Below are positions 53,524 through 63,583 of a DNA stretch of 64,000 bases, piece after piece; the first letter of the stretch is position 1, and every line of letters begins with the position of its first letter. The stretch lies in the NCBI GenBank assembly GCA_964408455.1, contig CAYOZN010000013.1, positions 1 to 64,000 on the forward strand, read 5' to 3'. A model generated the notes under the pieces. That model saw only the letters and a list, made by a program, of their open reading frames with translations, did not search any database and was not told the origin of the DNA. Both the position numbers and the translations under genes were made by a program. The stretch is from CAYOZN01 sp964408455 (GTDB lineage: Bacteria; Planctomycetota; Phycisphaerae; UBA1845; UTPLA1).

Positions 53524-56500
53524 TCACTCTTCGGCCGGCTGCGTCGTTGTCGCCTCGCCGGCCTCCGGCAAATCGTCCGGCAGCGCAGAATCTGCATCTG
53601 TGGCGGGCTGCGATGCTGCCGCCGTGGCCGGCTGTGGCGGCGGCGGGTAGTCGGGATATGCCGCGCGAAGCGAAGTCCACAGCGGCCTGCCCGGCCAGCG
53701 AGCCTCCAACAGTTGCAACCGTGCGTAGGCGGCCTGCCTGTCCGCGACGGCATCGATGAAGCGATTGGCTGCGGTCAGCGCCGGCTCGTCGGCAGTACGC
53801 TCCAGATAGCAGACGACCAGCAGGTATTGCGCCGTCGGCAGCGACATATCGCGGCGGGCCGCGTCGCGCGCCCAGCGGAAGGCCTGTTCGGTGTGACGGC
53901 CGCGCGATAGAAACCGGCCGGCGAGATCGGCATAGGCCTGGGCCAGCAGGCGATCGATTGCCGACGTGTCGCGGCCGGCCAACCTCTCCGCTTGTGCCAT
54001 TGCCATGTCATGCCTGTCGGCCGCCAGCAGCACGAGCAGGCGCGAGCGTCCGGGTCCGTACGGCAGCGGCACATCCAGCGCGCTGCCTTCCTGCTTCGGC
54101 AAAGGGCCTTCCATGAGCTCGTGAGCGCGCAATAGATCGCGCAGTTTGTCTTCGACGCCGCCGGCAGGGTCGGCATGCAGGCGATAGAGCACGCCTTCGC
54201 GCAGCGTCTCGCTGTGAGCGACGAATACCGGCGGGCCGAGCTTCGTGTACATCGTCTCTGCCTGGCCGGCGAGGCGGGCGGCATCCTGCGGCTTATCCGA
54301 CCAGTCGGCGATGGCGGCGGCAATTCGGAACATCTCCGGCGAGAGCGGGTCCTGCCAATCGGCCGGCCCGGCGGCGGCATCCCGCTGGGCGACGCTCAAC
54401 AGTGCGCCGATCAGGTCCATCGACTGGGGCACCTCCGCGAAGCTGCGGATCAGATCGGCGACCTGGTCGTCGACGCCATGCCGTCGCAGCAGGGCCTGGA
54501 TCCAGCCCAGGCGCTCGCGCAGGTGCCGCGCAACAATGCTGGCATTGGGACTGCGCTGCCAGCGCCGCTGACGGGCCGCCGCCATCCGCTGGTCGTACCA
54601 AAGCATTTCGATCAGCCCCACGTCGAACGGTTCTTCGTCGCGATTGCGCTCCAGGGCAGCCAGGGCCCGATCGTCAAACTCGGCGGCATTCGCGGGCTCG
54701 CCCAGGCTGGCGTGGGCTGTGGCCCGGTCGCGCATCAACATCCACTCCAGCCGCGAGACGCCGAGGAAACGCGGGGCGGCCTGCTTGAGCCGGTCGAGCA
54801 GGGCCATGGCATTCTGCGCGATTTCGATGTCGCGCAGGCTCGGGCCGTCGTGGCTGCGATTGACGATGCGGTTGAACTCGAAGGCCCGGGCGCGAACGGC
54901 TTCGAGCCGTGCCAGCAGCAGACGAGTGGGATCGAGCAGGTGCTGCGCGGCGAAGTCGGCGTGGGTCGCGGCTTCGACGTACTGGCCCTCGCGCGAAAGG
55001 GCGTTCGCTTCGTATGCCGCCCGGGCGGCACGCCAGTCGTTGACGGCAAAGTAAAACAGCACCAGCGAGCCCGCGACGCACCCGCCTCCAAAAAGACGCA
55101 TCGCGCCGACCGGCAGCCGCCGATCCGCATCCTCTTCGGCTACGTGGTGACGCGGCCGGACGCCGCGCACCAGTGCCCACAGGCAGGCCCACGTGGTATA
55201 GAACAGGGCGGGCAGGCCCGGCTGCCGCAGCCCGACGCTCGCCGCCTCTTCGACCATGAGTGCCGCTAATCCGGCACTGAGTCCCACGACCGGCAGCCAG
55301 TCATACGGCGGCGCTCGGCCGCCCTGCCCGGCCCGGGCCGCGTCGCAGCGGCGGACCGCCCAGAACAGCGTCGTGCCCAGCGCCAACACAAAGCCCAGCG
55401 CCCCGGCCACGCCGATGTCGGCAAGCAGCTCCAGATATTCATTGTGGGCGTTGGCCGTCCAGGCCCGCTCGTCCGAGGCCATGACCGAAGGATCGCGAAG
55501 CTGGTCTTCTCGGGCGAACTGACCTGCCAGCATGGAGTAGCAGCCCTCGCCATGCCCGCCGACGGGCTTCTGGCGGAACAGCCGCAGCGCATAGGACCAT
55601 TCGTAGGTCCTCGAACGGATTGAATGGGCTCGCTGCCCCATCGTGCCGTGCTGCGCGGCTTCGAACATCCGGTGTGCGCCGTACGCCGCCAGCACCAAGC
55701 CGCCGAGCACCAGAACCATGCGTACGCGGCGCGGCGCCAGCAGAAACGCGGCAATGAACGCCCCGGCGACAAGGCCGGCCTGCGCCGCCCGGGCATGCGT
55801 CAGATAGATGGCCGCCGAGGCCAGCAGAATCGTCAGCAGCCACGCCGCCATCGCCGCCATGCCGGGCCCCGCGGCATCGGGCCGCCTCCGCGCCGCCAGC
55901 CGTCGGGCCAGAAAGCCGGCAGCCACGAACGGCACCGGCAACAACATGGCCCCGAACCAGGTGGGATTGCCGATGGGATAATCCAGCCGCGCGTGCGGAA
56001 TGTACGGCAGCACCCGCTCCATGTGGTACCAGAGACCGACACCGGCGGTGACCGCAATCGCCGCGACCATGACGCATGCCAGCCGCCTGGCATCTTCGGG
56101 TCGCAGCAGCACCGCCAGCGGCCACCACCACGCCAGGTGCAGAAATCGCGTCACCACCAGCCCGGCCGAGACGTCGGGCGCATGCGAGAACGCCGACGTG
56201 ACCAGGCTGATGAATACCATCAGCACCAGCCAGGCAAAGGGCGACGCGGCCCGCGAGCGAAGATCAAAAAAATAGTCGGTCGAGATTCGCGGAGGCGTGC
56301 GGCGCGTCAGCAGGTGTACGCCCGCCGTCAGCAGCAATAGCGCCGCACCGCCATAGAAGAACAAATCGCGGATTTCGACGCCCCGCAGCGTGGGAAATGC
56401 GCCGCGCTCGCCGGATGGTCCGGTGAGCGCCAGGGCCGAAACCAGCAGCTTAAGCAGCCCCGAGTCCTTCTGATGCCGGTCAGAAAACGCCTGCGGCGAT

Positions 56501-56637
56501 GTCAACAGGCAGTTGCCCAGCACGGCGAGGGAGGCGATGAGCAGGAGGGTCCGGCTGATGCGCGGTGACACCAAGTCGGCACTCACCGCATCCGCTGCCG
56601 CGCCTTCCCGTGCTTCAACTGAGTTGCTGGATGGCAT
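53524..56637 (-). CDS. O-antigen ligase-like membrane protein with TPR tail
   Basis: 1037 residues from the ATG at 56637. About ten membrane helices in the N-terminal half include a Wzy/WaaL-like core; GGHGEGCYSMLAGQF and HNEYLELLADIGVAGALGF match the O-antigen ligase family. The C-terminal half (about 530-1010) is helical with TPR-like repeats and presumably extracytoplasmic or cytoplasmic binding surfaces. Likely polymerises or transfers surface polysaccharide. Its start overlaps the end of radA by 23 bp. A sugar transferase is nearby at 46847. Confidence 0.82.
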   Translation of the reverse strand: MPSSNSVEAREGAAADAVSADLVSPRISRTLLLIASLAVLGNCLLTSPQAFSDRHQKDSGLLKLLVSALALTGPSGERGAFPTLRGVEIRDLFFYGGAALLLLTAGVHLLTRRTPPRISTDYFFDLRSRAASPFAWLVLMVFISLVTSAFSHAPDVSAGLVVTRFLHLAWWWPLAVLLRPEDARRLACVMVAAIAVTAGVGLWYHMERVLPYIPHARLDYPIGNPTWFGAMLLPVPFVAAGFLARRLAARRRPDAAGPGMAAMAAWLLTILLASAAIYLTHARAAQAGLVAGAFIAAFLLAPRRVRMVLVLGGLVLAAYGAHRMFEAAQHGTMGQRAHSIRSRTYEWSYALRLFRQKPVGGHGEGCYSMLAGQFAREDQLRDPSVMASDERAWTANAHNEYLELLADIGVAGALGFVLALGTTLFWAVRRCDAARAGQGGRAPPYDWLPVVGLSAGLAALMVEEAASVGLRQPGLPALFYTTWACLWALVRGVRPRHHVAEEDADRRLPVGAMRLFGGGCVAGSLVLFYFAVNDWRAARAAYEANALSREGQYVEAATHADFAAQHLLDPTRLLLARLEAVRARAFEFNRIVNRSHDGPSLRDIEIAQNAMALLDRLKQAAPRFLGVSRLEWMLMRDRATAHASLGEPANAAEFDDRALAALERNRDEEPFDVGLIEMLWYDQRMAAARQRRWQRSPNASIVARHLRERLGWIQALLRRHGVDDQVADLIRSFAEVPQSMDLIGALLSVAQRDAAAGPADWQDPLSPEMFRIAAAIADWSDKPQDAARLAGQAETMYTKLGPPVFVAHSETLREGVLYRLHADPAGGVEDKLRDLLRAHELMEGPLPKQEGSALDVPLPYGPGRSRLLVLLAADRHDMAMAQAERLAGRDTSAIDRLLAQAYADLAGRFLSRGRHTEQAFRWARDAARRDMSLPTAQYLLVVCYLERTADEPALTAANRFIDAVADRQAAYARLQLLEARWPGRPLWTSLRAAYPDYPPPPQPATAAASQPATDADSALPDDLPEAGEATTTQPAEE

Positions 56638-58144
56638 GCTGCAAGGTTCCGCAGGCGACACACTCCAGGCCGGCGGTGCCGCCGCTCTCTGCCGCTCGCC
56701 GCCCGGATTCGACGGCGCGCGGGGCGATAAACCGCGTGAAGCCCACCCGGGCCGCTTCTGCCGCGCGCTGCCGCTGATGGTGCACCGGGCGAAGCTCGGC
56801 GCCCAGGCCCAGCTCGCCGCAGACGACGGTGCCGGGCGGGAGGCACCGATTCGTCATGGCCGTGTACACGGCGAGGGCGATCGCCAGATCGGCGGCCGGC
56901 TCGGTCACTTTCACGCCGCCCACCACGTTCACGAATACATCCTGATCGCCCAATACGCACTGGGCATGCTTTTCGATCACCGCCAGCAGCATCGCCACGC
57001 GCCCGGCATCGACGCCCGTGGCCTTCCGCTTGGCCGCGCCGAAAACGCTCTGGGCACACAGGGCCTGCACTTCGACGAGCAGCGTGCGCGTGCCCTCGCA
57101 GGCCGCCAGGATGACCGAACCCGGCCGCGCCTCGCGCTTCTCCGCGAGAAACAGCTTCGACGGATCGGGCACCGGCGACAGGCCGCCGTCGGTCATCTCG
57201 AAAATGCCCAGTTCGTCCGTCGAGCCGTAGCGGTTCTTCACCGCCCGCACGATGCGGTGGGCGTGGAAGCGGTCACCTTCAAAGTACGCCACGCAGTCCA
57301 CCAGGTGTTCGAGGATTTTAGGCCCGGCGATGGCGCCTTCCTTGGTGACGTGGCCGACCATGAGGAGGGCGAAACCGGCCTGCTTGGCGAGCCAGATGAG
57401 CCTTGCGGCGGCGTCCCGAAGCTGCGTCACCGAGCCGGGTGAAGACGCCAGGTCGGGGCGATAGACCATCTGGATCGAGTCGATCACGACGACGTCGGGC
57501 TGCTGCTGCTGGATGATGTTGGAGATGATGTCGAGGTTGGTCTGCGCGGCGACGAGCATCCGCGAGCCGGCCAGGCCCAGTCGCTCGGCGCGGAGGCGAG
57601 TCTGGCCGAGGGATTCTTCGCTGGTGACGTAGAGGACGCGGTGCCTTTGCGCTGGCATTCGCGAAGGCCGGTCCGGAGTTTCGCCGCTTTGTGAGCCCGG
57701 CGTGCCCGCCGAAATTCTGCGGGAAGCCTGGCGTGGGGATCCGGCGGCGCTGCCGTCGTTCGACTGGCCCGCGGCGTTCGGGCTGCCGTTCTGTGCGGCC
57801 AGGGCGTGGCCCACCTGAAGCAGCAGCGTGGACTTGCCGATGCCGGGATCTCCGCCGACCAGGATGGCCGAGCCGGGCACCAGCCCGCCGCCGAGGACGC
57901 GATCGAATTCCGGAATACCGGTCGAGTAGCGCAGCGTGGCGTCGGGCCGGACGTCGGACATGGGCATTGCCAGCGGCGCGTCACTGTCCTGCGGCGCGAG
58001 CGGGCGATGCTTGTCGGGCGCGACGTCGTGCACGACGCGCTCCTCAAGCGCATCCCATTCGCCGCAGGCGGGGCACTTACCCATCCAGCGCTGCTGGGCA
58101 GCGCCGCAGCGGGTGCAGACGAACTGTGAGTGTTGCTTGGCCAT
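56615..58144 (-). CDS. radA: DNA repair protein RadA
   Basis: 509 residues, with AAAGGAG 5 nt before the ATG. C4 zinc finger CTRCGAAQQRWMGKCPACGEW at the start, Walker A GGDPGIGKSTLL, the RadA KNRFG motif as KNRYGSTDELG and a Lon-like domain with DLAIALAVYTAM. It processes recombination intermediates by branch migration. Oddity: about 50 extra residues (118-168), rich in Ser/Gly/Asn, sit between the Walker A helix and VLYVTSEES, where other RadA proteins have only a few residues. Confidence 0.95.
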   Translation of the reverse strand: MAKQHSQFVCTRCGAAQQRWMGKCPACGEWDALEERVVHDVAPDKHRPLAPQDSDAPLAMPMSDVRPDATLRYSTGIPEFDRVLGGGLVPGSAILVGGDPGIGKSTLLLQVGHALAAQNGSPNAAGQSNDGSAAGSPRQASRRISAGTPGSQSGETPDRPSRMPAQRHRVLYVTSEESLGQTRLRAERLGLAGSRMLVAAQTNLDIISNIIQQQQPDVVVIDSIQMVYRPDLASSPGSVTQLRDAAARLIWLAKQAGFALLMVGHVTKEGAIAGPKILEHLVDCVAYFEGDRFHAHRIVRAVKNRYGSTDELGIFEMTDGGLSPVPDPSKLFLAEKREARPGSVILAACEGTRTLLVEVQALCAQSVFGAAKRKATGVDAGRVAMLLAVIEKHAQCVLGDQDVFVNVVGGVKVTEPAADLAIALAVYTAMTNRCLPPGTVVCGELGLGAELRPVHHQRQRAAEAARVGFTRFIAPRAVESGRRAAESGGTAGLECVACGTLQHAIQQLS

Positions 58145-58447
58145 TGGCTCCTTTGTTCGAGATGCTGCGACACCGTCGCCGAAGCCGTCATATTACCCTT
58201 GCCATGGTTATTTTCATCCCGCAAACAGTCGCGATATACTTCGCCCAACGCCCCGGCAGGACCAGGTGCGACCCGGAAAGACGGCGTGGCTTCCAGTCAT
58301 TGCGATCCTGGATCACTCACGCTTTGCCGTCCGATGTTCACCAAATCGATCCTGCTACGGGGCTCCTTTGACGCAAACTGCGGACGAGCTTGACGCGCGC
58401 CGAGAAGCGGCGTCGATCGCGGCCGCAGCACAAATGAGGGGCCGGCC
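58145..58447. other. Intergenic region between radA and slipin genes
   Basis: 303 bp separating divergent genes; presumably holds both promoters. No open frame with a signature, and no repeat seen. Confidence 0.4.
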
Positions 58448-59301
58448 GTGTTCAGACAGGAGATCATCATCAACCAGACACAGCGCGGTTTAAAATACGT
58501 TGACGGCCGCTTTGACCGCGTGCTGGAGCCCGGCCGGCACCTGATGCCGCGTCACTTCAATCTCGGCTTCTTTCGTACGCCCATGGTGCGAGTGGTTTTT
58601 GTCGATGTCCGCGAGCGCGACTTTACCATCAAGGGGCAGGAAATTCTCACCGCCGATAAGGTGGCCATTCGCGTATCCATCATCGTGCGATTCCGCGTGA
58701 CGGACCCCGCCGCGGCGGCCCACGAAGTCGAAAACTACGGCGAGCGGATTTACAGCGACGTGCAACTCGCCGCGCGGCGATCGCTGGCGACGATGACGCT
58801 GGAGCAGATTCTCGTCAACCGCAATGAATTGAGCGAGCAGATTCTCAGCGAGGTCAAGGAGACGGCGGCGACCTACGGCGTGGCGATTCTGCGGGCCGAT
58901 GTCAAAATTTGTCATTCCCAGGCAACATCCAGGAGGTGATGAACCGGGTGCTGGCCGCCGAGCGCAAGAGCCAGGCCGAGCTGGTTGAGGCCCGCACGCG
59001 TGCGGAGGTCAACCGCATCGCGGCCGACCAGGAGGCCGACGCCCGGCGGCGCGCGGCCGAGGCGGATGCCGACATTCGCAAGAGGCAGGCCGAGGCGGAG
59101 GCGGCGGCCCGGACAATTCACGTGAATGCCGAGCGTGCGGCCGTGAAGTCAGGCGAGGAGGCGGCGGTGGTGTACGCGAAACACCCGGCGCTGCTGCGGC
59201 TGAAGGAGCTGGAGACGCTGCAGATGCTGGCGAAGAATGCGAATGCGCGGATTAATATTGGGTTTGACAAGCACACTCGAGCTGACTCTGACGAGAGTTG
59301 A
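58448..59301 (+). pseudogene. Slipin/SPFH protein interrupted by a -1 frameshift
   Basis: The GTG start at 58448 has GAGGGG 7 nt upstream. Codons up to 58903 encode an SPFH domain (VFVDVRERDFTIKGQEILT, NYGERIYSDVQLAARR, MTLEQILVNRNELSEQIL). The frame then breaks. The correct continuation LSFPGNIQEVMNRVLAAERK and the SPFH coiled coil (about 155-285) are in the neighbouring frame until the stop at 59301. Restoring one G in the CAAAATTTG stretch near 58905 gives the usual RADVKDLSFPGNIQE of slipins. So either a true frameshift mutation or a consensus error. No N-terminal membrane segment. Confidence 0.85.
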
Positions 59302-59338
59302 GTTTATGCTTCCCTTATATGCCTACATGTCTTGTTCG

Positions 59339-59908
59339 CTAACCATTGCGCAATGGTATGCTATCGCGAAAAAATCCATATTCGGAGGCTCCGGCGCAAT
59401 TGAGCTCGACGTAGCGCTTCCTTGCAAGATCGCACAATTCACGCTCCTCCTCGCATGAGTAAATCTTATCGATGTCGAGTTGCGGGCCGCCGTAGTTCAT
59501 TAACCAATCTTCGATTTGCTCATACTCCGAATCAACAACCCTTCCCAAAGCACTATACAATACTGCGTTCTGCGCCGTAATCAGCCATTCGGCGAAGCCG
59601 TACAGTTCTGCTATTCCGCAAATCGCCTCACGCAGGTAATGACGCAACTCTCCCTCAAGCACAAAGCTGTTGAATCGTGCCCAGTTGCACAGGAGGACAA
59701 CACTCGGCCGCCTCTCAATCCAGAAACCGGCGGGAATGTAGATGCAGTCCTTCTCAAACTTTGGAAGTGGCATGCTCCAAATCTGCCTACCCTCATAAAC
59801 AACTTCGTGCATCGCTCTAATCGCGGGAAGGCCCTCGATCTCTCCAGCCTTCTCGACAAGCAGGGCGAACGGTGCATCACGAAAAATGGCCATGGTGGGA
59901 TGGCTCAT
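59339..59908 (-). CDS. Hypothetical protein with atypical AT-rich codons
   Basis: 189 residues. Base and codon use are visibly less GC-rich than in the flanking genes, suggesting recent acquisition. No signal peptide; a Trp/Tyr-rich body (WSMPLPKFEKDCIYIPAG) without a known family. It sits between the frameshifted slipin and the GTPase gene, with no mobile element nearby. Confidence 0.6.
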   Translation of the reverse strand: MSHPTMAIFRDAPFALLVEKAGEIEGLPAIRAMHEVVYEGRQIWSMPLPKFEKDCIYIPAGFWIERRPSVVLLCNWARFNSFVLEGELRHYLREAICGIAELYGFAEWLITAQNAVLYSALGRVVDSEYEQIEDWLMNYGGPQLDIDKIYSCEEERELCDLARKRYVELNCAGASEYGFFRDSIPLRNG

Positions 59909-59989
59909 GCTTAAATCCCGGGTCCTGGACTAACGCCTCGATGCAAGAAGCGTATGATATCAGCAACGGTCCCCTTGTTGAGGTAAACC

Positions 59990-61090
59990 ATGGCCGTCAA
60001 CGCCTCCCCCATGTACAAGAAAGCCGAGGAGCGCTATCGCGGCGCGTCCTCGCCCGCCGAGAAGCTTGCCGCGCTCGAAGACATGCTCCGCCTCGTCCCC
60101 AAGCATAAGGCCAGCGAGAAGCTTCAGCAGCAGATCAAGCAGCGCATCAAGAACCTGCGCGAGGATGCCCAGCGCGGCGCAAAGGCATCGCACGCCGGCG
60201 CAGGCGCGCACGATCCGTTCGCGTTTCATCGCGCCGGGGCCGGCGCCGTCGTGCTGCTCGGCGCCGCCAACAGCGGCAAGAGCAGCATCGTCGGCGCGCT
60301 CACGAACGCAAAGGTCGACATCGCCGACTTTCCCTTTTCCACGCACGCCGCCGTGCCCGGCATCGCCCATCACGAGGATGTGCCGATCCAACTCGTCGAC
60401 ATGCCGCCCCTGATGGATGGCCGGCCGCAGCCGGGCATGATGGCGGCTTATCGCCGGGCCGATGCCATCCTGATCGTGCTCGATCTGGCCGCGATCGAGC
60501 TGGTCGATCAGTTCGAGCAGTGCCTGGCGGTGCTGAAGGAGCACCATCTGCGGCCCGTCTCGACGCCGGAGCCGCACGAGGATGCCGCCGAGGACCTCGA
60601 TGCCTTCGACACGGCCGCTTCGCACGCCGCCGATGCGGGCGGCGACGCCGCGCATTCGCCCGGAGCCGTGCCCGCGAGTGGGTCGGTCGCGGCGCTGGCC
60701 AAGCGCGTGCTGGTCGCCGCCAACAAGAGTGACACGCCGGGGGCACTGGACAACCTGGCCACGCTGCGCGAGCTGTGTCCGACCGAGCTGAACATGATCC
60801 CCGTCTCGGCGAAGACGGGCGAGGGCCTGCCGAAGATGATGGCCGCCCTGTTCGAACTGCTGCACGTCGTCCGCGCCTATGCCAAGAAGCCCGGCAAGCC
60901 GGCCGACAAAGAGGCCCCGTTCATCCTGCCCGTGGGGGCGACCGTGCACGACATGGCCGAGCTGGTGCACAAGGACGTGGCGGACAAGCTGAAGCACGCC
61001 CGCATCTGGGGCGGCACGGTTCATGACGGTCAGCAGGTGACGGCGCAGCACGCGCTAACCGACGGGAACGTGGTGGAGCTTCACACATGA
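59990..61090 (+). CDS. DRG/Obg-like GTPase with TGS domain
   Basis: 366 residues. G1 GAANSGKSS, G3 region VDMPPLMDG, G4 ANKSD and G5-like SAKTGEGLP. The TGS domain is at the C-terminus (VGATVHDMAELVHKDVADKL, then WGGTVHDGQQV). N-terminal helical extension (about 1-80). The G4 region is preceded by a 40-residue Asp/Ala/His-rich insert. Family members bind ribosomes or RNA; the exact role is unknown. Closest to the eukaryotic/archaeal DRG group by architecture. Confidence 0.85.
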   Translation: MAVNASPMYKKAEERYRGASSPAEKLAALEDMLRLVPKHKASEKLQQQIKQRIKNLREDAQRGAKASHAGAGAHDPFAFHRAGAGAVVLLGAANSGKSSIVGALTNAKVDIADFPFSTHAAVPGIAHHEDVPIQLVDMPPLMDGRPQPGMMAAYRRADAILIVLDLAAIELVDQFEQCLAVLKEHHLRPVSTPEPHEDAAEDLDAFDTAASHAADAGGDAAHSPGAVPASGSVAALAKRVLVAANKSDTPGALDNLATLRELCPTELNMIPVSAKTGEGLPKMMAALFELLHVVRAYAKKPGKPADKEAPFILPVGATVHDMAELVHKDVADKLKHARIWGGTVHDGQQVTAQHALTDGNVVELHT

Positions 61091-61122
61091 CGTGACGGTG
61101 CGAGCCGGCTTAACGCGCGAAC

Positions 61123-62481
61123 TTACGCAGCGGCCGTCGAACGTCGCGCCTTGCGACGCAATACGAAATAGCCAGCCACGCCCGAGATCAGCGAACCGGT
61201 CAGAATGCCGAGCTTTGCGGTTTCCAGCACGTCGGGCTGATCGCCGAAGGCGAGGCCCGCGATGAAGAGCGACATGGTGAAGCCGATGCCTGCCAGCCAG
61301 GCGGCGCCGTACAGCTGTTGCCAGTTTGACTCTGCCGGCATGGATCCGAAGCGGCCGCGGATGGCCAGCCACGCGAATAGCATCACGCCCGCCTGCTTTC
61401 CGATCACCAGGCCGAGAATAATGCCCAGCGCCGGGGCACTCGTCAGGGCCGCGAGAATGCCGCTGTCCAGCGTGACGTCGGCATTCGCCAGGGCGAAGAC
61501 GGGCATGATGACGTAAGCAACGAACGGGTGCAGCGCGTGCTCCAGGCGCATGAGTGGCGTCTGCACCTGCTCGCAGGCCTCCTCGAGCGCGTGCACGGCA
61601 CACTGTTCCTCGGGGTTCGACATCAGGTTGTCGGCCGATCCGCCATGTTTTTCGAAGTAGTCCAGCGCGCGTCGCGCGAACTTCAGAAACTCGCCGCCAC
61701 CGATCCGTACCCGCGCCGGAATCGTGAACGCAAGTACGACGCCGGCGATCGTCGCATGGATGCCGGAGTAAAACACGGCCAGCCACAGGCCAGTTCCCAA
61801 AGCCGCATAAGCTATCGTCCAGCGCACGTGCAGCAGGTTGGCCAGCACCAGCAGTAGCGTGATGCCTCCGGCCGCGGCCAGCGCCGTCTGCGACAGATCG
61901 CTCGTATAGAAGATCGCGATGATCAGCACGGCGCCGATGTCGTCCACGATCGCCAGCGCCGTCAGGAACACTTTCAGCGACGTGGGAATGCGGCTGCCGA
62001 GTAGCGCCAGCACCCCTAAGGCAAAGGCGATGTCGGTTGCCGCCGGAATCGCCCAGCCGCTGATCGTAGGTTCTCCCCAGTTGACGAACGCGTACAGCAG
62101 TGCCGGCATCGCCATGCCGCCCGCCGCCGCAGCAATCGGAACCGCGGCCTTGCGCATGGACGCGAGCTCCCCGGCCAGGATTTCGCGCTTGATCTCCAGT
62201 CCGACAACAAAGAAGAAAATCGCCATGAGCCCGTCGTTCACCCAGTGCTGAAGCGACAGTTTCAAGGTGAAGGAGCCGACGGTCATGCCGATGTAGGTAT
62301 GCCATAGATCGTGATAGGACTGCCGCCAGGACGAATTGGCCCAAACCAGCGCCGTTGCGGCGCAGATCAGCAGCAGGATTCCGCTTGATGCTTCTGCCTG
62401 GGCGAACTTCTGAAACGGCAACAGCAGCCAGTCGGCGGGGCGTTTGCCTGCTTCGGGCTTTAGTGGAACTTCGCTGGCCAT
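61123..62481 (-). CDS. nhaA: Na+/H+ antiporter NhaA
   Basis: 452 residues from the ATG at 62481, with GGAG 5 nt upstream. Eleven-plus helices; key NhaA sequences are FFFVVGLEIKREILAGEL, PAATDIAFALGVLALLG and LAIVDDIGAVLIIAIFY with the paired Asp of the ion site. A hydrophilic loop of about 50 residues (EEQCAVHALEEACEQVQ) splits the second half. Exports sodium in exchange for protons at alkaline pH. Convergent with the GTPase gene. Confidence 0.95.
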   Translation of the reverse strand: MASEVPLKPEAGKRPADWLLLPFQKFAQAEASSGILLLICAATALVWANSSWRQSYHDLWHTYIGMTVGSFTLKLSLQHWVNDGLMAIFFFVVGLEIKREILAGELASMRKAAVPIAAAAGGMAMPALLYAFVNWGEPTISGWAIPAATDIAFALGVLALLGSRIPTSLKVFLTALAIVDDIGAVLIIAIFYTSDLSQTALAAAGGITLLLVLANLLHVRWTIAYAALGTGLWLAVFYSGIHATIAGVVLAFTIPARVRIGGGEFLKFARRALDYFEKHGGSADNLMSNPEEQCAVHALEEACEQVQTPLMRLEHALHPFVAYVIMPVFALANADVTLDSGILAALTSAPALGIILGLVIGKQAGVMLFAWLAIRGRFGSMPAESNWQQLYGAAWLAGIGFTMSLFIAGLAFGDQPDVLETAKLGILTGSLISGVAGYFVLRRKARRSTAAA

Positions 62482-62770
62482 GCAATCTCCGCAGTGTCTG
62501 GAGCCGGCCATTGAACCGGCGGTTGCCTTGAGCCTGTCACAATTGCAATGCGGCATCGGTCGCCAGCCGGTGCCAAGCCCGCTGATCAGGATATCCGCTC
62601 TTCGCTGCTGAGGCCCGAGCGGCGAGGGCCGGCATGGGACATGATAAGACGCCCTCGCCTGCGCGACGACCCTGTCGATGCTTTGTCGCGGCCTCGTCGC
62701 TGCCTGGACACCGCTCCTTCGCGAACACCCTTACTCGTCCCCGCGTCCTGCCGTATCATCCCCACTCGCC
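62482..62770. other. Intergenic region between nhaA and the acyltransferase
   Basis: 289 bp between divergent genes. It contains a GGAGCCGGCCATTGAACCGG palindrome near 62499, a diverged relative of the GTGTGGCA family. No gene. Confidence 0.45.
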
Positions 62771-63583
62771 ATGAAGCTCTTCGACAAGACCGATCCCCTA
62801 TATGGCCTGCGCGGCTTCCTCATCCTCGATGGCTTCGTTCGGCTGGCGATCTGGTCGGGGGCCATGACGCTGACACTGCTCATCGTTGCCCGGCTGGGCG
62901 CGTGGCCCGACGCCTCGCCGCGGCAGCCCGCTATCGGCGCCGCATGGTCGTGGGCCTGGTTCGGCTTCGGCTTCGTGCTCGTTTACAATCCTGTGTATGT
63001 GTTGCTGCTGCTTGCGCTCCGGCTGCCCATCCCCCAGCCGAAGGCCGGCCGTTACCTGCTGAAGCCGGGGGCGAAGATCGACAAAAACCTGATCTACTCG
63101 TGCCTGATTGCGACACTCACCAAGGCCCGCTACGAAGCGCCCTTTCCCGGATTCCTCGTCTTTCATGCCTTTAATCTGCCGCCCGTTGTTTGGCTCTCCT
63201 CACGCATATTCGGCCCGCGCAGCAGGTCCTGCTACGTGTTGGATCCCAATCTCATCGACCCGCACCTGACGACGATCGGCCGAAACGTCGTGTTCGGATT
63301 TGGCAGCGTGGTTGGCGCGCACTATCAGGAGCCCGACCACGTCGTGATTGGCCGGACCGTTATTGAGGACGACGTGCTGATCGGCGCCGGCTCTTTCATG
63401 AGCTGCGTCCACATCAAGCGCGGGGCCACCATCGGCGCGGCCTCGCTGCTGCTGCCCGGCACGGTCGTGGGCGAGGGGGAATACTGGTCGGGCAATCCCG
63501 CCCGTCGCCGAACCCGTCCGGGAGCGGCCGCCGCTGCCGGCGCAGCGGACGCTGCCTCCGAGCTGGAAGGCTCGGTCGCCTGA
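62771..63583 (+). CDS. Hexapeptide-repeat (LbetaH) acyltransferase
   Basis: 270 residues from the ATG at 62771. N-terminal membrane-like helices (about 12-85) are followed by a left-handed parallel beta-helix: IGRNVVFGFGSVVGAH, VIGRTVIEDDVLIGAGS, HIKRGATIGAASLLLPGTVV. That is the acetyl/acyl-transferase fold of WbbJ/maa-type proteins. Surface-polysaccharide modification is likely. A Pro/Ala-rich tail of about 30 residues ends it. Substrate unknown. Confidence 0.82.
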   Translation: MKLFDKTDPLYGLRGFLILDGFVRLAIWSGAMTLTLLIVARLGAWPDASPRQPAIGAAWSWAWFGFGFVLVYNPVYVLLLLALRLPIPQPKAGRYLLKPGAKIDKNLIYSCLIATLTKARYEAPFPGFLVFHAFNLPPVVWLSSRIFGPRSRSCYVLDPNLIDPHLTTIGRNVVFGFGSVVGAHYQEPDHVVIGRTVIEDDVLIGAGSFMSCVHIKRGATIGAASLLLPGTVVGEGEYWSGNPARRRTRPGAAAAAGAADAASELEGSVA

